Source: Helicobacteraceae bacterium (lineage in GTDB: Bacteria > Campylobacterota > Campylobacteria > Campylobacterales > Sulfurimonadaceae). From it: a stretch of 6,343 nucleotides of DNA. This document shows positions 1 to 6,343 of the stretch, one piece after another (the first letter of the stretch is position 1; every line of letters starts with the position of its first letter). The notes below the pieces were generated by a model. That model was not told where the DNA came from. It did no database searches and was given only the letters and a program-made list of their open reading frames with translations. The stretch lies in contig WFMY01000213.1 in NCBI GenBank assembly GCA_015488855.1, forward strand, positions 1 through 6,343. Direction: 5' to 3'. The translations under genes were made by a program, and so were the position numbers.

Positions 1-1137
1 ACCTATTATGGTTCATCAAGAGATACTAAAGTCTTCAAAGAACACAATATTATCTTAACCACCTATGCACTTGTCAGAAACGATATAGAAAAACTCAAAG
101 CCGTAAAGTTTGATACTATTATCTTAGATGAATCACAAAATATAAAAAATATTGACTCTAAAATATCAAGAGCAGTTATGCTCCTTGAAGCAAAACATAA
201 ATTTGCACTCAGTGGGACACCTATAGAGAACTCATTGTTTGAACTTTACTCACTTTTTCGGTTTATCAATGCTGGTCTGTTTGCTACGATTGCTGACTTT
301 AAAAGAGACTATGCCATTCCAATTCAAGCAGATGCAAACGAAGAAGTAGCAAAGATACTCAAAGCAAAAATATCACCATTTTTACTGCGTCGCCTCAAAA
401 AGGATGTACTCAGAGACTTACCAGCGAAACAAGAACAGATTATTTATGTCGATATGGATGATGCACATAAAAAGTTTTATAATCAAAAAAGAGATTATTA
501 CAAACAACTTTTAGACCAACAAATAGGTGCTAACGGTATAGAAAAATCAAAATTTCTCATCCTCCAAGCATTTAATGATTTGCGTCAGATTGCTTCTGCA
601 CCAGAGCTTAAAAGTGAAAATCAAATCCTCTCTTCTAAGATAGAAAATCTTTTTGAGATGTTAGAAGATATAGTGCTTAACAACCATAAAGTTTTGATAT
701 TTGCTAACTTTTTAGGCTCTCTTGATCTTATTAGTGAAAAAGCAAATGAGTTAGGTTATGAGCATCTTCTTATGACAGGAAGCACTAGAAATCGCCAAGA
801 GTTAGTTGATAAGTTTCAAAATGATAAAGATATAAAACTATTTCTAATGACCCTTAAAGTTGGAGGCGTTGGGCTTAACCTCACTGAAGCAGATTATGTC
901 TTCATCTTTGATCCATGGTGGAACAAATCTGCTGAAAATCAAGCAGTTGATAGGACACACAGGATGGGACAAAAAAACAAAGTTTTCTCCTACAAGATGA
1001 TCACAAAAGGGACAATCGAAGAGAAAATCTTAGAACTCCAATCTCAAAAGCAAGATATGACAGATATGATAATCAGTGGTGATGAGGGTGGCTTAAAACA
1101 GCTCAGCAGTGCAGATTTAGATTATATATTAGGATAG
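1..1137 (+). CDS. SNF2-family DNA helicase/translocase, C-terminal part (5' end outside window)
   Basis: The frame is open from the first base and ends at TAG 1135-1137, giving 378 visible residues. Seen in order: motif II (Walker B) as DESQ at residues 43-46 after a hydrophobic strand; motif III LSGTPIEN at 70-77; the SNF2-typical FLLRRLKKDVLRDLP at 127-141; then the second RecA-like lobe with KVLIFANF at 230-237, motif V (TLKVGGVGLNLT) at 284-295, DPWWN at 304-308, and motif VI QAVDRTHRMGQ with its arginine fingers at 314-324. These are diagnostic of SNF2 ATPases, which move along double-stranded DNA using ATP and remodel or displace bound proteins; they seldom unwind strands. Walker A and any N-terminal domain (for example a SWIM zinc finger) lie upstream and cannot be judged. 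The enzyme is cytoplasmic, with no membrane segment. The gene is 4 bp from the next one, so it is probably the first visible member of a three-gene operon. Family assignment is firm; the cellular role is unknown. Confidence 0.95.
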   Translation, partial: TYYGSSRDTKVFKEHNIILTTYALVRNDIEKLKAVKFDTIILDESQNIKNIDSKISRAVMLLEAKHKFALSGTPIENSLFELYSLFRFINAGLFATIADFKRDYAIPIQADANEEVAKILKAKISPFLLRRLKKDVLRDLPAKQEQIIYVDMDDAHKKFYNQKRDYYKQLLDQQIGANGIEKSKFLILQAFNDLRQIASAPELKSENQILSSKIENLFEMLEDIVLNNHKVLIFANFLGSLDLISEKANELGYEHLLMTGSTRNRQELVDKFQNDKDIKLFLMTLKVGGVGLNLTEADYVFIFDPWWNKSAENQAVDRTHRMGQKNKVFSYKMITKGTIEEKILELQSQKQDMTDMIISGDEGGLKQLSSADLDYILG

Positions 1138-1141
1138 TTGA

Positions 1142-2449
1142 ATGTCTGATTTTATTTTCCAAGTTAAAGAGCTTAAAAATATTACTATTGAGAAATATAC
1201 TCTTAGCAATGAAAAATATGAGCAAAAGCTGAAAGAGTTGCAAGCAGAAGATACTCTTCTTGCAATCAAGATTCTCTATAGTATAGCAAGTGACTCAAAG
1301 TTGAAAGTAACACAAAAAAGAGCACTTGCAGTACGAAGCCAAAAATTGTTAGACAAAGAGATGCCAGAGGGGTATAATGTTGCTTGGTTGATAAATACAT
1401 TTGTTGAATTCAAATATCTACAAAATGGGCAGCTTTTATTACCAGCTAATATGTTTCATAAACTCATCACAAAGAGTGATGGCAATATGATGCAAGATAT
1501 TTTTAAAGCTATACTCAACTCACAATATAACCATGAGGTGAGCAACGCTCTTTTTCATACATCTATGACAAGAGGTGATAATGTAAAAAACTTCAGAGAA
1601 TCTATCATAAAACTCATTAAACAAGAAGATAAGTCCATTTGGATTAATATTGATTATTTAGTAAATCAGATTAAGCTCGATGCAAAAACTCTCAAAAATA
1701 TTACTAATAACAATAAATACTGCTATGCTTTTCATGGTAATTCAAAGCGAATCCAATACAATAAAATAGAGCATCTTAAAGTAGTAGTACGCTACTTTTT
1801 AAAAACTTTTTTTGGAATCATGTGTCAAATAGGCTTATGTGATTTAGGTGTAACAGAGTTTCAAGCATATAATAAAGAAGATGCAAGGATACTCCAAGGC
1901 ATCCCTGAAGTAGGTACACGCTTTGGGAATGTTGAATTTTATAAACTTACAGAATTAGGCTCTTATGTACTTGGATTTGATACTAGTTTTGAGAGCAAAA
2001 ATGATTACAAACTACTTTTGAATGATTACAATTGTGAGTTAAAAGTAGAAAATAGCAATAATCTCTCAGATGTTTATTTGCAAAAAATTGCCACAAAAGT
2101 GAATAATGCAAAGTATAGAGTAGATATAAAATCTTTTATGAAAAATATTGACACCAAACAAGCATACCAACATACCAAAGAAATTTTTACACAAAAAGTA
2201 GAGCATCTTCCCAAAAACTGGAAACAATTTTTTACAATTTTAGATGAGAGAGCTGAGAGTATTTCAGTCATTTCAAAATCGGTAGTGCTTATGAAAATTC
2301 AAAATAACAAGGATATTTTAGGGCTCATATCTTCGAATAATAAGCTTCAAGAGAAGGTTTTAAAAGCAGATAAATTTCATATTGTGGTGATGCAAAAAGA
2401 TTTTGCCTCTGTGAAAAGTATATTAAAAGAGTATGGAGTGGTAGTATAA
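1142..2449 (+). CDS. Helicase-associated protein, XPB/Ssl2 N-terminal-like (Helicase_C_3 type), first paralog
   Basis: Encodes 435 residues with no signal peptide or membrane helix and no recognised enzyme motif. The ATG directly follows an in-frame TGA (1139-1141), and AGGA at 1131-1134 sits 7 nt upstream, so the start is well fixed. Residues about 165-280 look like a winged-helix region: a W-x-N/D segment at 167-172, a long helix near 209-230, a hydrophobic GLCDLGV at 231-237, and LTELGSYVLG at 269-278. Residues about 288-435 follow the pattern of the XPB/Ssl2 N-terminal-like domain: a YRVDIKS strand-helix at 325-331, HLPKNWKQFF at 355-364, and a final alpha/beta unit ending in HIVVM and LKEYGVVV. 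The same order of elements occurs in the downstream neighbour, so the two are paralogs. Neighbouring a SNF2 gene, it is probably a partner or DNA-targeting subunit of that translocase. The domain name comes from reading the pattern, not from a profile search; function is inferred. Confidence 0.75.
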   Translation: MSDFIFQVKELKNITIEKYTLSNEKYEQKLKELQAEDTLLAIKILYSIASDSKLKVTQKRALAVRSQKLLDKEMPEGYNVAWLINTFVEFKYLQNGQLLLPANMFHKLITKSDGNMMQDIFKAILNSQYNHEVSNALFHTSMTRGDNVKNFRESIIKLIKQEDKSIWINIDYLVNQIKLDAKTLKNITNNNKYCYAFHGNSKRIQYNKIEHLKVVVRYFLKTFFGIMCQIGLCDLGVTEFQAYNKEDARILQGIPEVGTRFGNVEFYKLTELGSYVLGFDTSFESKNDYKLLLNDYNCELKVENSNNLSDVYLQKIATKVNNAKYRVDIKSFMKNIDTKQAYQHTKEIFTQKVEHLPKNWKQFFTILDERAESISVISKSVVLMKIQNNKDILGLISSNNKLQEKVLKADKFHIVVMQKDFASVKSILKEYGVVV

Positions 2450-4236
2450 TGAAGTTTTTACAGTTAAATAAAAATGAGATTTTAGCAAACCTAGGTAACT
2501 GCTCCTATAATGAATTACTAGAGTTTGCAGCATTTATAGGGGATATTGCAGGGAGTAAAATAAATCTAAAAAAAATTCGCACTATTCGTAAAATAGATCT
2601 TATTGATCACTTTAGTACCCTTTTATCTATGCCTCCATTTGTTGAAAAAATTTACCAGAAACTATCATCTAGTGAGGCTTCAAAATTTATTTATGAAAAC
2701 CTTATTTGGGAGAGAAGTGCTTTAGAAACAAAGGATGTAATGAGACAATTTTCTACCGATTTTTTATCTCAAAAATCTAGCTGGGGAAGTAGTGTCACAA
2801 AACAAAAAGATGAGTTTTTATTTATACAAAGAGAAGAGTCAGTATTTTATAATGGTTCAAGTGATGTATTAAGTTTGAGTGGGAATTTTAAGTCAGTTTT
2901 AAAAATGGTATTTCCAGTGCCTTCAGAGATGGAACTCTTTGTCGTTGATGATGTAGAGAGTCTTGATGCCTATTTGACATACTCCAACGAAGAGCATATT
3001 TTTAACTTTATAAATGTTATCTCAGAGATGCTCAAAAACAACCTTGTGGAGTTTGGAAAAACAAATGAAAAACCTCTGAGCAAAACTTTAAATATACTCA
3101 AAAACTCAACTCAAATTGCAGAATTTTATGATGATAAAAAACTATCTCTACTGGCTACTGATATGCTCACAAGAAGTTTTTCTTACTATTATTGGAAAAT
3201 AAGAGGTTTTAAAGGTCAGGAGATTGATACGCTGAGAAACTTTTTGATAACTCAGTTTAATGATAAGATGGATTTTTTTATCACAAGAATTTTTTTATCG
3301 CATCTCAAAAAAGTACGCTACGATAGTTGGTATTCAAAACAATCTTCTCTGTTTATGGTACTCAAGTCCATCATAGCTCAATTACCAAAAGATGCTTGGG
3401 TTGATATGAGAAATATTGTAAAATTTTGTAAATATAGAGATATACGAATAGATCTGGATCGACCCCATAAAACCGCTGAGTATAACCTAGAATGCGAAGT
3501 GGTTACAGAGGATGGAGTATTTGTAGAAACATTTTATGCAGATGAAAGAGACTACAATGTCCTCTTTTTAGAGCCCATCTTAAAGGCATCATTTTTTTAC
3601 CTTGGTGCTTTGGGACTCTTTGAGTTAAAATATGAGGAGCCTTATTCCCCTTACACCATAAGTGCAAAGGGGAAACCTTACATATCTCCATGGGATTCAT
3701 TAGAGTTTGTAAAGCTCAACAAGCTAGGGGAATACATCTTTGGTTTGAGTGATGATTATAAACAAAAAACAGTTGTAAAAAAATCTACCACACTCAAGTT
3801 TGATGAGTATAAACCCATCATAAGCATAGATGCACAAGATACACTCTCTCTTGCAAAGCTAGAGCCATACTGTGACAAGTATGACACAAATAGGTACATT
3901 TTAAGTTATGCTAAAATATTTAAAGATTGTAAAAATAGCAAAGCATTAGAGCTAAAAATAGAGCATTTTTACAAAAATATAGAGTCAAATCCACCTAAAG
4001 TATTTAAAAACTTTTTTAATGAGATTAAACAAAATGCAAATACTCTAAAAAGAGAACTCAAGCAAGTAGTTATTCAACTAGACAACAATAAAAAACTCCT
4101 CGACCTTTTTATGCAAAATAAAAAGCTTCAGGAACTTATCATCAAAGCTCAAGGTTACAGAGTAATAGTTCTCAAAGAAAACATACCAAAATTGACTAAA
4201 ATAGTGAAAGAACACGGCTTTTTTGTCGAATTTTAA
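2449..4236 (+). CDS. Helicase-associated protein, XPB/Ssl2 N-terminal-like (Helicase_C_3 type), second paralog
   Basis: Encodes 595 residues, predicted soluble. The ATG overlaps the previous stop by one base (TAATG), and GGAG at 2435-2438 provides a ribosome site, so translational coupling is likely. The N-terminal 150 or so residues are helical and include LLSMPPFVEKIY at 58-69, with no visible counterpart in the shorter paralog. Residues about 311-432 read as a winged-helix block: LPKDAWVDMRNIV at 312-324, a long helix and SFFYLGALGLFEL at 381-393, and LNKLGEYIFGL at 423-433. This order (LP..W, then LG-L-L, then L..LG..I-G) is characteristic of bacterial helicase-associated proteins of the Helicase_C_3/XPB-N-like group. 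Residues about 447-595 repeat the C-terminal domain of the preceding protein: NRYILSYAKIF at 481-491, NPPKVFKNFF at 514-523, and the tail RVIVLKENI to KEHGFFV. No ATPase or nuclease motif is seen. A partner of the SNF2 translocase is the best guess; the process it serves is not known. Confidence 0.75.
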   Translation: MKFLQLNKNEILANLGNCSYNELLEFAAFIGDIAGSKINLKKIRTIRKIDLIDHFSTLLSMPPFVEKIYQKLSSSEASKFIYENLIWERSALETKDVMRQFSTDFLSQKSSWGSSVTKQKDEFLFIQREESVFYNGSSDVLSLSGNFKSVLKMVFPVPSEMELFVVDDVESLDAYLTYSNEEHIFNFINVISEMLKNNLVEFGKTNEKPLSKTLNILKNSTQIAEFYDDKKLSLLATDMLTRSFSYYYWKIRGFKGQEIDTLRNFLITQFNDKMDFFITRIFLSHLKKVRYDSWYSKQSSLFMVLKSIIAQLPKDAWVDMRNIVKFCKYRDIRIDLDRPHKTAEYNLECEVVTEDGVFVETFYADERDYNVLFLEPILKASFFYLGALGLFELKYEEPYSPYTISAKGKPYISPWDSLEFVKLNKLGEYIFGLSDDYKQKTVVKKSTTLKFDEYKPIISIDAQDTLSLAKLEPYCDKYDTNRYILSYAKIFKDCKNSKALELKIEHFYKNIESNPPKVFKNFFNEIKQNANTLKRELKQVVIQLDNNKKLLDLFMQNKKLQELIIKAQGYRVIVLKENIPKLTKIVKEHGFFVEF

Positions 4237-4242
4237 TATAAT
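4237..4242 (+). promoter_or_regulatory. Candidate -10 element (TATAAT) for metX
   Basis: A perfect TATAAT lies directly after the stop codon of the preceding gene, 48 nt before the metX GTG. Transcription starting about 7 nt downstream would give a leader of roughly 40 nt that contains the ribosome binding site. No TTGACA-like -35 is visible at the right distance, but sigma-70 promoters of Campylobacterota are known to lack a conserved -35, so this does not rule it out. In AT-rich DNA such a hexamer can occur by chance. Confidence 0.35.
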
Positions 4243-4275
4243 TAAGTCATTTTCGCTAAAATAGCATAATTATTT

Positions 4276-4283
4276 AGGGAGAG
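4276..4283 (+). promoter_or_regulatory. Ribosome binding site of metX (AGGGAGAG)
   Basis: A purine-rich Shine-Dalgarno sequence lies 7 nt before the GTG at 4291. It decides the start: there is no in-frame ATG in the intergenic gap, and the next in-frame ATG comes only at codon 124, inside the hydrolase fold. Confidence 0.75.
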
Positions 4284-4290
4284 CATAAAA

Positions 4291-5397
4291 GTGGACTTAA
4301 ATCTACAGACATATACACAGCATTTTGACAACCATCTTTATCTTGAAAGTGGTCGCATACTCGAATCTTATGATATAACTTACGAGACATACGGTACTAT
4401 CAATGAAGAAAAAAGTAATGTTATCGTGGTTTGTCATGCTCTTACTGGAAGCCATCATGCAGCAGGTATCTATGAAGATGAAAGAAAATCTGGCTGGTGG
4501 GATGGACTTATAGGTTCACACAAGGCTATAGACACAGACAAATACTTTGTTATATGCACAAATGTAATCGGTTCATGTTTTGGTTCTACTGGACCAATAA
4601 GTGTAAGAAAGCCTCATGATGAACTCTACCGATACAAATTTCCAGTGATCACCATCAAAGATATGGTCAAAGCACAACGCATTCTTTTTGATAGACTTGA
4701 TATCCATAGAGTAGAGGCTATCATAGGGGGTTCAATGGGTGGGATGCAAGCTCTTACATTTTCAGTTCTTTATCCAAACTTTGCAAAGAAGATCATAGCT
4801 CTAGCTACAACACATGCCACACAACCTTGGGCAATAGCTTTTAACAAAGTTGCAAGTGAAGCGATCCTAAAAGACCCTGATTTTAAACAAGGTTATTATG
4901 ACCCTGAGATACTTAAAGAGAGTGGTCTTACAGGTATGGCTATTGGTAGGATGGCAGGTCACATAAGCTTTTTGTCACATGAGTCTATGAGTGAAAAATT
5001 TGGTCGTGAATATAAACGGACAGATGGGTTGTATGAACTTTTTGGTAAATTTCAAGTGGAATCATACCTAGAATACAATGGCTACAATTTTACAAAATGG
5101 TTTGACCCACTTACTTATCTCTACATTACAAAAGCTATCAACTTGTATGATCTCGCACGAGGGTTTGACTCCCTCAAAGATGCACTCAAAAAAGTAACAG
5201 CACAAGTGCATCTCCTCAGCTTTTCTAACGATCTGCTTTTTAGAGATTTTGAGATGAAAAAGATAGATGATACACTCAACGAGATAGGCTATAAAAAGCA
5301 CTCATACATCAATGTGCAAAGTGACTATGGTCATGATGCTTTTCTTGTAGAATTAGACAAATTTCAACACCATATTAAGGATGCACTCGATGCCTAA
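4291..5397 (+). CDS. metX: Homoserine O-acetyltransferase (MetX)
   Basis: Transfers an acyl group, normally acetyl from acetyl-CoA, to the hydroxyl of L-homoserine, the activating step that commits homoserine to methionine; it acts in the cytoplasm. The 368-residue length is normal for the family. The alpha/beta-hydrolase fold is clear: VVCHALTGSHHA at 46-57 near the oxyanion hole, the family signature NVIGSCFGSTGP at 91-102, and the nucleophile elbow GGSMGG at 146-151 with Ser148. The other triad members are Asp314 (in FSNDLLF) and His348 (in YGHDAFL). ARGFDSL at 289-295 and the lid segment GRMAGHISFLS at 219-229 are also family-typical. The start is GTG, supported by a strong ribosome site. 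The related MetX-type enzymes that use succinyl-CoA cannot be told apart with certainty by eye. No metW follows, unlike many proteobacterial metX loci; xseB overlaps the 3' end by 8 bp. Confidence 0.95.
   Translation: MDLNLQTYTQHFDNHLYLESGRILESYDITYETYGTINEEKSNVIVVCHALTGSHHAAGIYEDERKSGWWDGLIGSHKAIDTDKYFVICTNVIGSCFGSTGPISVRKPHDELYRYKFPVITIKDMVKAQRILFDRLDIHRVEAIIGGSMGGMQALTFSVLYPNFAKKIIALATTHATQPWAIAFNKVASEAILKDPDFKQGYYDPEILKESGLTGMAIGRMAGHISFLSHESMSEKFGREYKRTDGLYELFGKFQVESYLEYNGYNFTKWFDPLTYLYITKAINLYDLARGFDSLKDALKKVTAQVHLLSFSNDLLFRDFEMKKIDDTLNEIGYKKHSYINVQSDYGHDAFLVELDKFQHHIKDALDA
5377..5380 (+). promoter_or_regulatory. Ribosome binding site of xseB (AAGG), inside metX
   Basis: AAGG ends 9 nt before the ATG at 5390 but directly abuts the in-frame ATG at 5381. 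Normal spacing therefore favours 5390 as the xseB start. The site lies within the last codons of metX, consistent with coupled translation. Confidence 0.5.
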
Positions 5398-5581
5398 AGA
5401 GACAAAAAATTTTGAATCAAAACTAGATTCTGCAAAAGAGATACTAGATACATTAATGAAACCAGAGATCACACTTCAAAAGAGTGTCCAAGCCTACGAA
5501 AAAGGTATGAAAGAGCTCCAAGATGCACAAAAAATCCTCGAAGAAGCTCAGATAAAAATCACAGAGATAAAAGGCTCTTAA
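5390..5581 (+). CDS. xseB: Exodeoxyribonuclease VII small subunit (XseB)
   Basis: Small subunit of exonuclease VII, which with several copies per XseA large subunit degrades single-stranded DNA from either end into short oligonucleotides, in repair and recombination. The 63 residues fit the family's usual 60-85. It is one helical hairpin: FESKLDSAKEILDTLM, a short ITLQKSVQAYEKGMKEL linking segment, then a second helix DAQKILEEAQIKITEI. The S-x-x-x-Y-x-x-G-M pattern (SVQAYEKGM) is the family hallmark. The start at 5390 is chosen over the in-frame ATG at 5381 because AAGG at 5377-5380 is correctly spaced only for 5390; the longer form would add three residues. It overlaps metX by 8 bp and ends 1 bp before the next ATG. 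The partner xseA is not in this window. Confidence 0.9.
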   Translation: MPKETKNFESKLDSAKEILDTLMKPEITLQKSVQAYEKGMKELQDAQKILEEAQIKITEIKGS

Positions 5582-5582
5582 G

Positions 5583-6343
5583 ATGCGTGTAGCATCCCTT
5601 CAACTCTCAGCACAAGGGATGAGTTCTACAAAACTATATAACTATATACGCATAGCACATAAACAGGGGGTAAAGGTTTTACTCCTCGGCGAATACATTC
5701 TCAACCCATTTTTTAAAGAGCTTCAAACTCTCTCTATGAGTATGATTAAAGAACAAGCAGAGTTTCAATCCAAGATTTTAAAAGAGCTTTCAAAGACATA
5801 TAACATCACCATCATTGCACCCCTAGTGATGATTAAAAAAAACAAAGCCTATAAAACCATCGCAAAGTTTGCCCCCTCTTCTACTTCCTATTATGAGCAA
5901 CAAATTCTCATCAACTATGGTCATTGGAATGAAGAAAAATTTTTTGCTAATGAGAAAAAACCGCTCAAGGCACCACTTATATTTAAGATTGATGGTTTTA
6001 AGTTTGCTATGATGAGTGGATTTGAGCTTCATTTTGATCAGTTTTTCATGCTACTACAACCTAAAAATATTGACTGCATCTTAGTTCCAAGTATAGCAAC
6101 CTTTGAGTCTTATGAACGGTGGAAAGCACTCATCCTCACCCGTGCATTTACAAATAATTGCTACATATTACGAGCAAATCGTATCGGTGACTTTGAAGAT
6201 AAAGATTTTACATGGAAATTTTATGGTGATTCACTCCTTGCTTCTCCTGATGGAGAGTTACTAGAGCATCTAGGCAACAAAGAGGAGCTTATGATAGTAG
6301 ATCTGCACCATTGTGATGTAGTAGCTTCAAGGCGTAGTTGGGG
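5583..6343 (+). CDS. Carbon-nitrogen hydrolase (nitrilase superfamily) protein, probably catalytically degenerate; 3' end outside window
   Basis: An open frame from ATG 5583 to the window end gives 253 residues, so nearly all of the usual 260-300 residue domain is seen. AAGG at 5571-5574 lies 8 nt upstream, and the ATG is 1 bp after the xseB stop. Superfamily features are clear: the N-terminal strand MRVASLQLSA, a VKVLLLGEYIL segment carrying the expected catalytic Glu at 37, NEEKFF at 116-121 (second active-site Glu at 118), the strand DCILVPS at 164-170, RAFTNNCYILRANRIG at 187-202, and YGDSLLASPDGELL at 214-227. Members normally hydrolyse amides or nitriles through a Glu-Lys-Cys triad. Here the segment FAMMSGFELHF at 141-151 has Gly146 where Cys belongs, and Gln107 stands about where Lys belongs. 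It may thus be a non-catalytic relative with a binding or structural role, or have a changed chemistry. The substrate is unknown. Fold assignment is strong; loss of activity is inferred from hand alignment. Confidence 0.85.
   Translation, partial: MRVASLQLSAQGMSSTKLYNYIRIAHKQGVKVLLLGEYILNPFFKELQTLSMSMIKEQAEFQSKILKELSKTYNITIIAPLVMIKKNKAYKTIAKFAPSSTSYYEQQILINYGHWNEEKFFANEKKPLKAPLIFKIDGFKFAMMSGFELHFDQFFMLLQPKNIDCILVPSIATFESYERWKALILTRAFTNNCYILRANRIGDFEDKDFTWKFYGDSLLASPDGELLEHLGNKEELMIVDLHHCDVVASRRSW

Noticed and set aside
127..138. DESQ in place of the more usual DEAQ/DEAH in SNF2 motif II
   Set aside because: Asp-Glu and the Gln are kept, and Ala-to-Ser variants are common among bacterial SNF2 proteins, so this is not notable.
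2074..2271. Minus-strand open frames of about 65-77 codons (also at 3503-3700, 5068-5301 and 5823-6032)
   Set aside because: Each lies wholly inside a well-supported + strand gene, lacks a recognisable domain, and is a shadow of that gene's codon use.
3271..3300. Runs of seven T within the second helicase-associated gene as phase-variable tracts
   Set aside because: Short A/T runs are found all over this AT-rich window, the frame is intact, and no long G/C tract typical of Campylobacterota phase variation is present.
4256..4276. Weak inverted repeat (AAATA ... TATTT) as a terminator or operator
   Set aside because: The arms are five A/T pairs only, with no following T-run; expected by chance at this base composition.
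4237..4290. Possible SAM-responsive riboswitch or other leader control upstream of metX
   Set aside because: The gap is only 54 bp and AT-rich, with no stems of useful length; known SAM-I type elements need about 100 nt and would have to lie inside the preceding gene.

Overview
The window is AT-rich, close-packed bacterial DNA with every recognisable gene on the + strand. The low GC, the heavy use of AAA, TTT and ATA codons, and a metX - xseB - carbon-nitrogen hydrolase order together suggest a Campylobacterota (Epsilonproteobacteria) genome of the Sulfurimonas/Sulfurovum kind. That placement is an inference from style and gene order, not from a marker gene.

Region 1 (1-4236) looks like one transcription unit of three genes. 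It holds the 3' part of a SNF2-family helicase/translocase gene (start lies upstream of the window), then two genes of 435 and 595 codons that follow at 4 bp and with a 1-bp stop/start overlap. The two proteins are diverged paralogs. They align from a Trp-containing winged-helix-like segment to the C-terminus, and their layout resembles the helicase-associated XPB/Ssl2 N-terminal-like domain (Helicase_C_3 type) found in other bacteria beside or fused to DNA helicases. The likely reading is a DNA translocase with two dedicated accessory proteins; the process it serves is not visible here.

Region 2 (4237-4290) is a 54-bp gap. It carries a TATAAT element and a strong ribosome binding site, and probably separates the two units. 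No riboswitch or hairpin terminator is visible.

Region 3 (4291-6343) is a second tight cluster: metX (homoserine O-acyltransferase, methionine synthesis), xseB (exonuclease VII small subunit) and a nitrilase-superfamily protein cut by the window end. metX and xseB overlap by 8 bp, and xseB and the nitrilase-like gene are 1 bp apart, so translation is probably coupled. The nitrilase-like protein keeps the fold signatures but appears to lack the catalytic Cys and Lys, so it may be a pseudoenzyme.

The two observations most worth following are the SNF2 plus twin accessory-protein operon and the degenerate active site of the nitrilase-like protein. No mobile elements, CRISPR arrays, tRNA or rRNA genes were seen.
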